NCBI GenBank assembly: GCA_002336815.1
Contig: DDEU01000034.1
Location: forward strand, 149,169 to 213,168
Origin: Chitinophagaceae bacterium UBA1946
GTDB taxonomy: Bacteria; Bacteroidota; Bacteroidia; Chitinophagales; Chitinophagaceae
DNA length: 64,000 nt
Direction: 5' to 3'
Part shown: piece after piece, positions 1 through 8,396 of the stretch
Layout of the letters: the number at the start of each line of letters is the position of its first letter
Position numbering within the stretch: the stretch's first letter is position 1
Program-made: the position numbers and the translations under genes
Notes under the pieces: generated by a model
The model's input: only the letters and a program-made list of their open reading frames with translations
Told to the model about the DNA's origin: nothing
Database searches by the model: none

Positions 1-1225
1 GCAATGCTGTGATCTCATTGGCCGGCAACTTCAGCAGGTCGGTACCGTTCAAAATGATCTTTCCTGCTGTTGCAGGTATCAATTGCAGGATGGCCCTGCC
101 GAGGGTGGTTTTTCCGCAGCCACTTTCTCCCACCAGCCCCAGTGTTTCACCCTTACTAACGGAAAAGCTTACCCCATCAACGGCTTTGTATATTTCAGTT
201 GATTTTCCCAGCCATGACTTTTTTCCGGGATAATAGACTTTTAAATCTTCAACCTGCAATATCGTTGGTCGATGACAGTTGAGCGTTGGTCGTTCAATGC
301 TTTCGGCCATCAAAACGGTTGGTGGTTGGTCGTTGACCGATGGACGCTGAATGCCTCCTCCCTCCAACCCTAAACCTTCAACCTTCAATCCTTCTCCCAC
401 CACCGGTAATCTTTCACCTTTAGCATGCAGGGCAGGCCTGCACTCCAGCAATGCCTTTGTATACCCGGACGCCGGGTTTTTCAATACCTGTTCTGCCGGG
501 CCATATTCCAGTATCCGCCCTTTGTACATCACTACTACTTTATCAGCAATATCCGCCACCAGGCCAAGGTCGTGTGTTATTAAGATCACACTCATGCCAT
601 TTTGCTGCTGCAGGTCCCTGATCAATGTCAAAATATTCTTTTGCACCGTTACATCGAGGGCTGTCGTTGGTTCATCAGCGATCAATAAGGCAGGATTGCA
701 ACTCATGGCCATGGCGATCATCACCCGTTGTTTTTGACCGCCACTTAACTGGTGAGGGTAACGGTCAAATAATGTTGCAGGATGGGGCAGCCTGACTTTT
801 TCAAACAATTCAATCGTTTTTTGCCGGGCAATTGTTTTGCTTACCTGTTGGTGCAGGCAGATCACTTCCATTACCTGGTAGCCGCAGGTGAACACCGGGT
901 TCAGGGAGGTCATGGGTTCCTGGAAGATCATGGCAATTTCTTTGCCCCTTACACCCTGGATCGCTTTTTTATCCATCCCGAGCAGATCAACCGGTGCCGC
1001 CTCTTTTTTTGCAAACCATACTTGCCCTTTAATGTTTGCCTTGAGCGGCAACAACTGTAAGAGGGATAAGGCAGTGACGGATTTTCCGCTGCCGCTTTCT
1101 CCCACCACTGCTACGATTTCGCCGGCACCCACTTCAAAAGAAATGTCGTTCACCGCCGGGGCGGTACCATGGCCGGCTGCAAAATCAATGGATAGTTTCT
1201 TTATTTGAAGCAATGGGGCTGACAT
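1..1225 (-). CDS. Peptide-type ABC transporter, fused double ATPase (3' end cut by window edge)
   Basis: This is the cytoplasmic ATPase of an oligopeptide/dipeptide/glutathione-type ABC importer in which the DppD-like and DppF-like subunits are joined in one chain. About 408 codons are visible from the ATG at 1225, which follows directly on a plausible leader. The first domain (about residues 6-240) has Walker A GESGSGKS, Q-loop FQEPM, signature LSGGQKQRV, Walker B LLIADEPT and H-loop THD. A linker of roughly 60 residues follows, then a second domain starts with a second Walker A GESGCGKT before the window ends. The linker DNA (about 250-410) is built of GTTGGTCG-like and CTTCAA-like short repeats that resemble the intergenic DNA of this genome. 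The gene diverges from the YebC-family gene. The permease and binding-protein partners are outside the window, so the substrate is unknown. Confidence 0.9.
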   Translation of the reverse strand, partial: MSAPLLQIKKLSIDFAAGHGTAPAVNDISFEVGAGEIVAVVGESGSGKSVTALSLLQLLPLKANIKGQVWFAKKEAAPVDLLGMDKKAIQGVRGKEIAMIFQEPMTSLNPVFTCGYQVMEVICLHQQVSKTIARQKTIELFEKVRLPHPATLFDRYPHQLSGGQKQRVMIAMAMSCNPALLIADEPTTALDVTVQKNILTLIRDLQQQNGMSVILITHDLGLVADIADKVVVMYKGRILEYGPAEQVLKNPASGYTKALLECRPALHAKGERLPVVGEGLKVEGLGLEGGGIQRPSVNDQPPTVLMAESIERPTLNCHRPTILQVEDLKVYYPGKKSWLGKSTEIYKAVDGVSFSVSKGETLGLVGESGCGKTTLGRAILQLIPATAGKIILNGTDLLKLPANEITAL

Positions 1226-1330
1226 ACGATAAAAGTAAGCAATAGCGTACAAAATGAGTGATCGCTGGTTAAAACTGCCGTTGCCGGCAGGCAGGCTCAA
1301 AATCCCTTTTTATCAAAAATTCATTTTCCT

Positions 1331-1338
1331 TACTTTTG
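1331..1338 (+). promoter_or_regulatory. Bacteroidota-type -7 box upstream of the YebC-family gene
   Basis: TACTTTTG matches the TAnnTTTG -7 consensus of the Bacteroidota primary sigma factor. The -33 region is only a T-run. It would give a leader of about 110 nt containing the inverted repeat described at 1360-1434. Confidence 0.5.
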
Positions 1339-1359
1339 CGTCCGCAGAAACGTTGAATG

Positions 1360-1434
1360 CGTTTAAGAGGTTCAAACCGTTGAATGAGCTTTTTAATTTC
1401 TAATCAACTGAGCCCAACGTTTCAACCTTAAACG
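1360..1434 (+). repeat. Inverted repeat in the yebC leader
   Basis: Positions 1360-1382 and 1415-1434 are largely complementary (CGTTTAAG..GGTT..AAAC.GTTG against CAACGTTT.AACC.TTAAACG), so the transcript leader can fold into a long stem. The short words GTTGAA and TTCAAC recur in other intergenic stretches, so this may be genome-wide low-complexity repeat rather than a specific regulator. Confidence 0.5.
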
Positions 1435-1450
1435 ATTTAAACGATTAATC

Positions 1451-2161
1451 ATGGGAAGGATATTTGAAGTAAGAAAAAGCGCCATGTTTGCCCGCTGGGA
1501 TAAAATGGCCAAGAACTTTACCCGTATCGGTAAAGAGATCGTAATTGCAGTAAAGGCAGGCGGATCAGACCCCAATTCCAATGCCGCCCTGCGCCGTTGC
1601 TTTCAAAACGCCCGCAGTGTGGGAATGCCAAAAGACAGGGTGGAAGCAGCTATTAAACGTGCCATGGGCAAAGACCTGGTAAACTACGATGAAATTTTGT
1701 ATGAAGGCTATGCACCGCATGGCATTGCCATACTGGTAGAAACCGCCACTGATAATCCCACCCGTACCGTAGCCAATGTACGCATGCACTTTACCAAAAG
1801 TGGCGGCGCACTGGGCACCAGCGGTAGTGTGGCATTCACCTTTACCCGGATGGGAGAATTCAAGATCAGGAATACCGGCCAGAACCTGGAAGATCTGGAA
1901 CTGGAACTGATCGATTACGGCCTGGAAGAAATTGGGGAAGACAGCGAAGGCAATATCATCATCCGCACGGCTTACAACGAGTTTGGGCACATGGCCAAAG
2001 CGCTGGAAGAAAAAAAGATAGAAGTGGTAACGGCGGAGCTTACACGCATTCCAATGAATACGGTAGAATTGGGCGAAGAGGCAGCGCAGGATGTTTTAAA
2101 GCTGGTGGATAAATTAGAACAGGACGAAGATGTGCAAAAAGTATATCACAATTTGAAATAA
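1451..2161 (+). CDS. yebC: YebC/PmpR (TACO1) family protein
   Basis: A 236-residue member of the YebC/PmpR/TACO1 family. It starts MGRIFEVRKSAMFARWDKM, a lineage-typical variant of the usual MAGHSKWANIKHRK start. The family core follows: NARSVGMPKDRVEAAIKRA, YEGYAPHGIAILVE, TDNPTRTVANVR and FTKSGGALGTSGSVAF. The length equals the family norm. Members were first annotated as DNA-binding regulators; the mitochondrial homologue TACO1 and later bacterial work point to a role in translation of difficult (proline-rich) stretches. The protein is cytoplasmic. The gene stands alone, with a plausible promoter at 1331 and a strong intrinsic terminator at 2289-2315. Confidence 0.93.
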   Translation: MGRIFEVRKSAMFARWDKMAKNFTRIGKEIVIAVKAGGSDPNSNAALRRCFQNARSVGMPKDRVEAAIKRAMGKDLVNYDEILYEGYAPHGIAILVETATDNPTRTVANVRMHFTKSGGALGTSGSVAFTFTRMGEFKIRNTGQNLEDLELELIDYGLEEIGEDSEGNIIIRTAYNEFGHMAKALEEKKIEVVTAELTRIPMNTVELGEEAAQDVLKLVDKLEQDEDVQKVYHNLK

Positions 2162-2316
2162 CCATGTTACCACGAAGGACACGAAGGAAATACACAAAGA
2201 CGCAGTTTATTATCTGTGATCTTAGCGTCTTACTTAATGCACCTCGTAGTTAACCTTTATCATCTTCACTTCAACTATAGATAACAGGGCCTTTCGAAAG
2301 AAAGGCTTTTTTTTTG
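2161..2316 (+). repeat. Intergenic repeat element, copy A
   Basis: This stretch (CACGAAGGACACGAAGG, a middle part, then CTTCAACTATAGATAACAG and a GCCTTTC/GAAAGGC hairpin) recurs in degenerate form at 5533-5640, on the other side of the ELWK-repeat gene. The repeat includes the terminator hairpin. Confidence 0.55.
2289..2315 (+). terminator. Intrinsic terminator after the YebC-family gene
   Basis: A perfect 7-bp stem, GCCTTTC (2289-2295) and GAAAGGC (2300-2306), closed by a GAAA tetraloop and followed by nine T. It lies 128 nt past the stop codon on the same strand. Confidence 0.85.
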
Positions 2317-2619
2317 CGTACAACATTTCCAGGCACTAATTACCGTCACCCAAAGTTTGAAATTCACAGTAAAAAAATGAGCGTTTCTCCCACTCCGTAC
2401 ATCAAAGACCCTGTTTTAAGAACATCCCTTTATTGCATGGAGATGAACAGCAACAAACATAACTTTTAAAAAATAAAACATTAAAAAAATAAAGCATATT
2501 ATTATTATTTTTAGTAAACTTGTTTTTTCAAAATCCAGCCCTGGCGAAAATACTTTTCAATAATATCTATGATGCCTGTAACGGAGCAACCAATTTCCAG
2601 TACACACCAAACTTTTTAT

Positions 2620-5526
2620 ATGAGAAGGCCAATTTGCTTTTTTACAGCATTGCTACTTGCCGCGACCGGGCATTCACAAACTACCCAACTATTAAAAGAC
2701 ATTTATGCAGTGCCCAATGGCAGCAGCAGCCCGGCTGGTTATATCGCTGTAGGTACTACTATTTTTTTCAGGGCTGGTTCCAATGATAATATTGGTGTGG
2801 AGTTGTATAAAACCGATGGAACGGAAGGTGGAACAGTACTGGTGAAAGATATTTCTCCCGGCGCAACATCATCCAACCCATCCAATTTTATCAACCTGAA
2901 CGGTGTGCTATATTTTACTGCCAATACCCTTAACGAAGGATTTGAATTATGGAAAAGTGACGGTACAGAAGCTGGCACCGTAATCGTAAAAGACATTGAA
3001 AGCGGCAGTGGCAGTTCTGCTCCGCAAAGTCTTGAAAAGGCCGGGGGCCTGCTCTTTTTTAGCGCTACCACTGCTACATCGGGCCGTGAATTATGGAAGA
3101 GCGATGGCACCGATGCCGGCACTGTAATGGTAAAGGATATCATGGCAGGCAGTGGTTCTTCCACTCCCCAGGAGATCGTAAACGCCGGGGGCACCATATT
3201 TTTTTCTGCAACCAACAATGCCAGTGATATTGAACTATGGAAAAGTGATGGAACTGCTGCCGGTACGGTAAGGGTAAAAGACATAAGAACAGGCGCCAGC
3301 AGTTCAGGTGTTGCTCATTTAACCAATTTGAACGGCGTGCTGTTTTTTACCGCCGAAGACGGAACCAATGGCATTGAACTATGGAAAAGTGATGGGACTG
3401 CTGCCGGTACTGTAATGGTAAAAGATATTTACGCAGGCGCATCCTCCAGTAGTCCATTACAGTTATTTGCATATTCCGGCAAGATCTTTTTCGCCGCATC
3501 TGAACCCGTGAATGGACGTGAACTTTGGAAAACGGATGGTACTGATGCCGGCACAGTGCTGCTGAAAGATATACGGAGCGGTATGTTGGGTTCCTCACCA
3601 GATATGATGACGAATGTAGGTGGCACTTTGTATTTTACTGCAAACGACGGAGTAAATGGTGTTGAGTTGTGGAAGAGCAATGGCAATACAGCAGGCACAA
3701 CTTTGGTGAAAGACCTTGAACCCGGCATTACCGGCAGCGGAATAAGCTGGCTCACCAATGTTACCGGCACAGCGTTTTTTGCGGCAACCACCAGCAGTAA
3801 TGGCCTGGCTTTATGGAAAAGTGACGGCAGCAGTGCCGGTACCGTACTTGTAAATGCAGACCAACTGGACAGTGCAGCCACGCTCAGCGAATTTAATTCC
3901 ACTGCTGGTATTTTATACTTCACCCATTCCAGCCCGGGCCTCGGGTATGGAGCAGAGCCATGGAAAACCGATGGCACCAACAATGGCACTGTTTTAATAA
4001 AAGATATTGTAACAACTTCTCTGCCATCAGGTCCGGCTGATTTCTGCATCGTGGGCAGCAACATTTATTTTACTGCAGAAGACAGTACCACAGGAAGAGA
4101 ATTATGGAAAACCGATGGTACCAGTAATGGCACGGTTAGGGTAAAAGATATTCTTTCAGGAACAGGCAGTTCAAATCCAACGCAACTCACCGCGGCAGGA
4201 GGCAATCTGTATTTTGTTGCCAGCACTGCTTCCGGCCAGGAGCTATGGAAATCTGATGGTACTGTACCCGGCACCGTTATGGTGAAAGATATCTATGCAG
4301 GAAACAGCAGCAGCAGTCCACTTTCTTTAACAGCATTGAACGGGGAGTTGTATTTTTCCGCTGCGACAGCCGCAGAAGGCAGGGAACTTTGGAAGAGCGA
4401 TGGTACAGCAGCAGGCACGGTTCTAATAAAAGATATTATTGCAGGAGCCTCTTCCTCCTTCCCGGATAAACTGTTTAATCATAATGGCACTTTATATTTT
4501 ACCGCTACCAATGGCACCGGCGGCAATACCAGTGATGAGGAACTATGGAAAAGCGATGGAACCAGTGTGGGTACTGTACTGGTGAAAGATATCTTACCCG
4601 GTACATTTTCTTCTTCACCGGCTTCGTTCACCAATTTAAACGGCACACTGTACTTTACAGCAACTGACGGCAGCAATGGCAATGAACTTTGGAAAACGGA
4701 TGGTACCATCAACGGGACAGTGATGGTGAAAGATATTTTTGCAGGCAGTGGAGGATCATTACCATCATCCTTGTGTGTTGCAAACAACCTGTTATTTTTT
4801 GGTGCCACCGACGCGGCGAATGGAAAAGAGCTTTGGAAAAGCGATGGTACAGGCACCGGCACAGTACTGGTTAAAAATATACGCAGTGGCGCTACTTCCT
4901 CTACCCCATCCAACATTACCAATGCCAATGGCACTGTATATTTTAGTGCTGATAACAGCAGCAACGACAGGGATGTTTGGAAAAGTGATGGCACAGATGC
5001 CGGTACTGCATTAGTGAAAAACTACAATGCAGATGCATTTAAACCATCCAACCCTGCTTCCTTTACCTATCTAAATGGGCTGGTATATTTTGTGGCGAAC
5101 AATGGAGGATTACCAGGGCAATATGGCCGTGAACTCTGGCAAACAGATGGCAGTACTGCAGGCACCACCGTAATTGAATTGTACCCGGGTACTACCGGCA
5201 GCAATCCAACAAGTCTTACATTGCTAAACAGCGAAATACTTTTTGCCGCAACAGATGTTTACTATGGTGCAGAACTATGGAAACTTACAGCACCTGCGGC
5301 CGTCACCTACAACTGGACAGGCAATGTATCCACTGCCTGGGAAACAGCAGGCAACTGGAGCAGTAACCTTGTACCCAATGCCAGTTCGGAAGTAACCATT
5401 CCTAACGGAAGGCCAAGATATCCTTTGGTAAACAGTTCTACCAGTATTAAAAAAATAACGGTGCAGCCAGGCGCAAGTGTCCAGGTAATAACGGGAGTAA
5501 TAATCAACATCACCGGCAATCAGTAG
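2620..5526 (+). CDS. Secreted ELWKSDGT-repeat protein
   Basis: About 968 residues from the chosen start. I chose the ATG at 2620 rather than an in-frame ATG at 2569 because it opens directly into a signal peptide (MRRPICFFTALLLAATGHSQ). The mature part is a run of 17 full repeats plus a partial one, each about 48-50 residues, centred on ELWKSDGTxxGTVLVKDI with an inner LYFTAxxGxxG strand; this is the ELWxxDGT repeat family, probably a beta-propeller or solenoid. The last 70 residues hold a YNWTGNVSTAWETAGNW motif also seen in the FISUMP protein at 52531. The chain stops soon after, and I see no T9SS C-terminal sorting domain. A weak -7 box (TAAACTTG, 2515) lies about 100 nt upstream. Function is probably cell-surface or extracellular; no ligand can be inferred. 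Confidence 0.85.
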   Translation: MRRPICFFTALLLAATGHSQTTQLLKDIYAVPNGSSSPAGYIAVGTTIFFRAGSNDNIGVELYKTDGTEGGTVLVKDISPGATSSNPSNFINLNGVLYFTANTLNEGFELWKSDGTEAGTVIVKDIESGSGSSAPQSLEKAGGLLFFSATTATSGRELWKSDGTDAGTVMVKDIMAGSGSSTPQEIVNAGGTIFFSATNNASDIELWKSDGTAAGTVRVKDIRTGASSSGVAHLTNLNGVLFFTAEDGTNGIELWKSDGTAAGTVMVKDIYAGASSSSPLQLFAYSGKIFFAASEPVNGRELWKTDGTDAGTVLLKDIRSGMLGSSPDMMTNVGGTLYFTANDGVNGVELWKSNGNTAGTTLVKDLEPGITGSGISWLTNVTGTAFFAATTSSNGLALWKSDGSSAGTVLVNADQLDSAATLSEFNSTAGILYFTHSSPGLGYGAEPWKTDGTNNGTVLIKDIVTTSLPSGPADFCIVGSNIYFTAEDSTTGRELWKTDGTSNGTVRVKDILSGTGSSNPTQLTAAGGNLYFVASTASGQELWKSDGTVPGTVMVKDIYAGNSSSSPLSLTALNGELYFSAATAAEGRELWKSDGTAAGTVLIKDIIAGASSSFPDKLFNHNGTLYFTATNGTGGNTSDEELWKSDGTSVGTVLVKDILPGTFSSSPASFTNLNGTLYFTATDGSNGNELWKTDGTINGTVMVKDIFAGSGGSLPSSLCVANNLLFFGATDAANGKELWKSDGTGTGTVLVKNIRSGATSSTPSNITNANGTVYFSADNSSNDRDVWKSDGTDAGTALVKNYNADAFKPSNPASFTYLNGLVYFVANNGGLPGQYGRELWQTDGSTAGTTVIELYPGTTGSNPTSLTLLNSEILFAATDVYYGAELWKLTAPAAVTYNWTGNVSTAWETAGNWSSNLVPNASSEVTIPNGRPRYPLVNSSTSIKKITVQPGASVQVITGVIINITGNQ

Positions 5527-5532
5527 TTTGCT

Positions 5533-5640
5533 TTTTTACCGCAAAGGACACAATGTAACTATGAACTTCGTGCTTAGTGTTTTGTAGCCTTCACCTCAAT
5601 TATAGATAACAGCACCTTTCAAAAGAAAGGCTTTGTTGGA
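5533..5640 (+). repeat. Intergenic repeat element, copy B, with terminator-like hairpin
   Basis: A degenerate second copy of the element at 2161-2316: CCGCAAAGGACACAA, CCTTCACCTCAATTATAGATAACAG, then hairpin CCTTTC (5615-5620), AAAA, GAAAGG (5625-5630). The T-tract has decayed to CTTTGTT, so termination should be weaker than at copy A. Confidence 0.5.
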
Positions 5641-5822
5641 GCTATGAGCAATTGTTCATTACCCGGCAGTTGATCCGGCTGTTCATTACAAATCCGGCAC
5701 ATCAGCTAAGCTTCTTCCACCTCCCTTTCGGGGAGGATGGGTGGGGCCTCACCGTGTTTTTCATTTCCATCCGGCAGCCTTTCATCAAAATAGCTAACCC
5801 GACCTTTTACGCTTAACTGCAG

Positions 5823-6788
5823 TTAATCGGTCACTCCCCTTCCATTGAGGCCTTCACTCAGATAAGGTAATGATTGTGTAACCCATGTGCCATTTTGGGT
5901 AAAGGCAAAGGCTTTTCCATTACTGCTGTCATAGTTCAACCCAAAAATGGCAATTTGATTATTAGATGAAAGCGCTTTGTATCCTTCGCTCATGTAAGGA
6001 ATGGCCTGCGAAACCCAGGTGCCATTTTGGGTGAGCCCATAAGCCATCCCGCTATTGGTATCATAATTCATTCCATACAACACAATCTGGTTATTACAGG
6101 CAACGGCCCGGTAGCCTTCGCTCATGTATGGCAATGTTAAACTCACCCAGGTGCCGCTTTGCGTAAAAGCATATGCTTTACCACTGCTGGAAGCATAGTC
6201 CAGTCCATAGATCACTACCTGGTTGCTGCAGGCCGCAGCAAAATACTGTTCACTCATATAAGGAATCGCCAGTGATACCCAGGAGCCGCTGGCTGAAAAA
6301 CCATAAGCGTGACCGGTAGCGCTGGCATAATCCTGGCCATAGAGTACCACCTGTGTTTTAGAAGCGGTGTCGCGGTAGCCTTCACTTACATAAGGAATGG
6401 CGAGCGGCACCCAGGTGCCTGTATTGCTAAGTCCGTATGCATGTCCTGTTGAACTGCTGTAATCCTGTCCGTATACAACGGCATTACTATTGAGTGAACC
6501 AGCGCTGCTGCCACCGCCACTTCCTGCAGAATCTACCGCTACCCATCTTAAACCATTGAAATATTGCAGGCTGCTGGTTGTAGTATTGTATAACGTGAGG
6601 CCGGCGGCCGGAGACTGTATAGAATCCCGTTGAACCGTAGATAACCTCGGCGGCAGGAAACCTTTCTTCGTTGAATTCAATTCCAGTATGGCACCGGCTG
6701 AAGGAGTATTGGTACCGATCCCCACTGATTGAGAAAAAGCACCCGGAATAAAGGCAGCACAAAAAAGCAGCAGTGTAAAAAACCTCAT
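5823..6788 (-). CDS. Secreted repeat protein with tail-fibre-like N-terminus
   Basis: About 321 residues. The ATG at 6788 is preferred over an upstream in-frame ATG (6812) because it begins the signal peptide MRFFTLLLFCAAFIPGAFSQ. After cleavage comes the Bacteroidota motif VGIGTNTPSAGAILELNS and KGFLPPRLSTVQRDSI, a module that often heads secreted fibre-like proteins, ending in YFNGLRWVAVDS. Then five tandem repeats of 42-43 residues, each with (I/V)YGxDYxSxxGxAYxxxxxGTWVxxxIPYxSEGY. The fifth ends the protein with no sorting domain. Perfect -7 box TATATTTG lies at 6810-6817. The repeats may be a beta-propeller. Function is unknown; surface location is inferred from the signal peptide. Confidence 0.75.
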   Translation of the reverse strand: MRFFTLLLFCAAFIPGAFSQSVGIGTNTPSAGAILELNSTKKGFLPPRLSTVQRDSIQSPAAGLTLYNTTTSSLQYFNGLRWVAVDSAGSGGGSSAGSLNSNAVVYGQDYSSSTGHAYGLSNTGTWVPLAIPYVSEGYRDTASKTQVVLYGQDYASATGHAYGFSASGSWVSLAIPYMSEQYFAAACSNQVVIYGLDYASSSGKAYAFTQSGTWVSLTLPYMSEGYRAVACNNQIVLYGMNYDTNSGMAYGLTQNGTWVSQAIPYMSEGYKALSSNNQIAIFGLNYDSSNGKAFAFTQNGTWVTQSLPYLSEGLNGRGVTD

Positions 6789-6809
6789 GTTGTTGTTGTT
6801 TAGAGCAGG

Positions 6810-6817
6810 CAAATATA
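6810..6817 (-). promoter_or_regulatory. -7 promoter box of the secreted repeat protein
   Basis: On the minus strand this reads TATATTTG, an exact TAnnTTTG match, 22 nt before the chosen start codon. This supports the start at 6788, because the upstream ATG at 6812 would overlap the box. Confidence 0.6.
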
Positions 6818-7032
6818 TTTTAAAAACGTATTGAAATAAAAAATCCGTTTGCTATTTGGGAACAGGGTTAGCTGTATAAATACGCCCCGAAACGGCGATA
6901 AATGATCACTGCAGGGTATCTGCAAAAAATACCTGTTAAAAAAATGGGGCGGCTGAAAACCGGTACCGCAGACAATATTTATGTATATTCATTTACTATT
7001 CGGTTATCAATAAACATCATCCTTAAAAATCT

Positions 7033-7602
7033 ATGGCCGCCTCCCTCTTACTACTGTTGTTACTCGGGGTGTTTTGCATTTTCCTCTTATATGCTGTTAT
7101 TAAAAAGGCCAGGCTGACCAATAAAAGAAACCTGCCTTTTATCAGCATCAACCTGCTGCTCATTTTATTACTTTTAAGTGTTACGGGAACAAAACAATTA
7201 AAAAATGATATCGCAACGATCATATACCGTTCTTTACCCAAAAAACCAGCAGCAGTTTACAGCTTACTTTTTCACCAACCTCCGGAAGGCTGTGTTCATT
7301 TTATTCATTTCAAAGACCAGTTGATACCAAAAATTGATTGCTGTGTCTGGATGGACGTAAAGGTTTGCCCCGGTGAACTGAGCAGGATCTGCAAACAAAA
7401 AAATTATACTGCAACAACCGTGTGCAGCCGTGATGCTGCTATTTTCTTAAAACCTTTTGAAGAAAGGCCGGTATGGTGGACCCCGCAAATACTTGGTGAC
7501 AGCTTTGTTAGAATGCATATCAAATTCAACCAGAACAATGAACAAACTCTATTTTTCGGTAAAGACAGTTCGCAGGTTTTCATCTGCGACCAGGCACTAT
7601 AA
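7033..7602 (+). CDS. Small membrane protein of unknown function
   Basis: A 189-residue protein that I do not recognise. It has two hydrophobic helices at about residues 3-22 and 36-52, with a basic stretch between (KKARLTNKRN), then a soluble domain of about 130 residues with several cysteines (QPPEGCVHF, DCCVWMDVKVCPGEL, TTVCSRDA, FICDQAL). Cysteine content points to a periplasmic, disulfide-bonded or metal-binding domain, but this is inference. It lies 26 bp upstream of the TSUP gene on the same strand and may share its transcript. Confidence 0.6.
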   Translation: MAASLLLLLLLGVFCIFLLYAVIKKARLTNKRNLPFISINLLLILLLLSVTGTKQLKNDIATIIYRSLPKKPAAVYSLLFHQPPEGCVHFIHFKDQLIPKIDCCVWMDVKVCPGELSRICKQKNYTATTVCSRDAAIFLKPFEERPVWWTPQILGDSFVRMHIKFNQNNEQTLFFGKDSSQVFICDQAL

Positions 7603-7628
7603 AAATGTGATTCATTGCAACTACATCC

Positions 7629-8396
7629 ATGGTTGCTTATATTTGCTTCATCGCTAAACGTCATCATTTGCTGGTAGAAATTTACATCCCCGTTCTTCTT
7701 TTCATTGTTGCCTTTTTATATGCATCGGTGGGCCATGGCGGGGCCAGTGGTTATATTGCCGTGATCACCCTGTTTGAGATCCCAAAATTATTCTATAAGC
7801 CGGTGGTGCTGGTGATCAACACGGTCATTGCAGGCATCGCCTTTATACAATTTTACAGGGCCGGTTATTTTAAGTGGAAACTGGCCTGGCCATTTTTAAT
7901 TACTTCTATCCCCTGTGCTTTTATCGGTTCACAGTTCAAAACAGGCGACAATCTTTACAATCTCCTGCTGGGTGCAGCCCTGTTGTTCCCGATCTTCCGG
8001 CTATTATCGCAGCCGGTAAAAGTAAAACCCATCAAACCCCTTCAGTTGATGCCTGCCATGTGCTGGGGTGCTGCTATTGGGCTAGTATCGGGTTTTCTTA
8101 ATATTGGCGGTGGCATTTTTTTAAGCCCGGTAATTGTGCTGATGGGTTGGGGCAACACAAAGGATGCTGCAGCGGTATCCAGCTTATTCATCGTATGCAA
8201 TTCACTGGCTGGCCTCGCTGCTGATGGTGCTGCCAGCATACACTTTAATGCTACAGCATATACCTGGCTGGCTGCTGCGGTTGCCGGTGGACTTGCAGGC
8301 GCTTACTTTGGCAGCAGGCGTTTCAACCTGCTAACGGTGCGGTATATCCTGGCAATCGTACTTTGCATTGCTGCTGCTAAACTGATCTTTACCTGA
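7629..8396 (+). CDS. TSUP (TauE/SafE) family transporter
   Basis: A 255-residue inner-membrane protein of the TSUP/DUF81 family, whose members export sulfite, sulfoacetate or related organosulfur anions. Visible family motifs: YASVGHGGASGYIAVITLF near the N-terminus and SGFLNIGGGIFLSPVIVLMGWGNTKDAAAVSSLFI in the second half, with about seven to eight hydrophobic helices. The start is uncertain: the ATG at 7629 adds about 13 residues before the first helix, and TTG at 7668 would give a more usual N-terminus. Its TGA overlaps the moaA ATG by one base (TGATG), so the two are almost certainly translationally coupled. A link to a sulfur-oxyanion molybdoenzyme is possible but inferred only from position. 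Confidence 0.85.
   Translation: MVAYICFIAKRHHLLVEIYIPVLLFIVAFLYASVGHGGASGYIAVITLFEIPKLFYKPVVLVINTVIAGIAFIQFYRAGYFKWKLAWPFLITSIPCAFIGSQFKTGDNLYNLLLGAALLFPIFRLLSQPVKVKPIKPLQLMPAMCWGAAIGLVSGFLNIGGGIFLSPVIVLMGWGNTKDAAAVSSLFIVCNSLAGLAADGAASIHFNATAYTWLAAAVAGGLAGAYFGSRRFNLLTVRYILAIVLCIAAAKLIFT

Noticed and set aside
1240..1251. TGTACGCTATTG on the minus strand, identical to the first 12 bases of the adaptor operator
   Set aside because: It lies only 14 bp from the start codon of the ABC ATPase gene, has no second site and no sigma-54 element at the expected distance, so it is probably chance or an A/T-promoter overlap.
2739..4994. Long open frames on the minus strand within the ELWK-repeat gene (several of 69-211 codons)
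   Set aside because: They are the antisense reading of the GGTACT/GATGGT repeats, with repeated VPSLFHNS words; the sense strand has a signal peptide and regular protein repeats.
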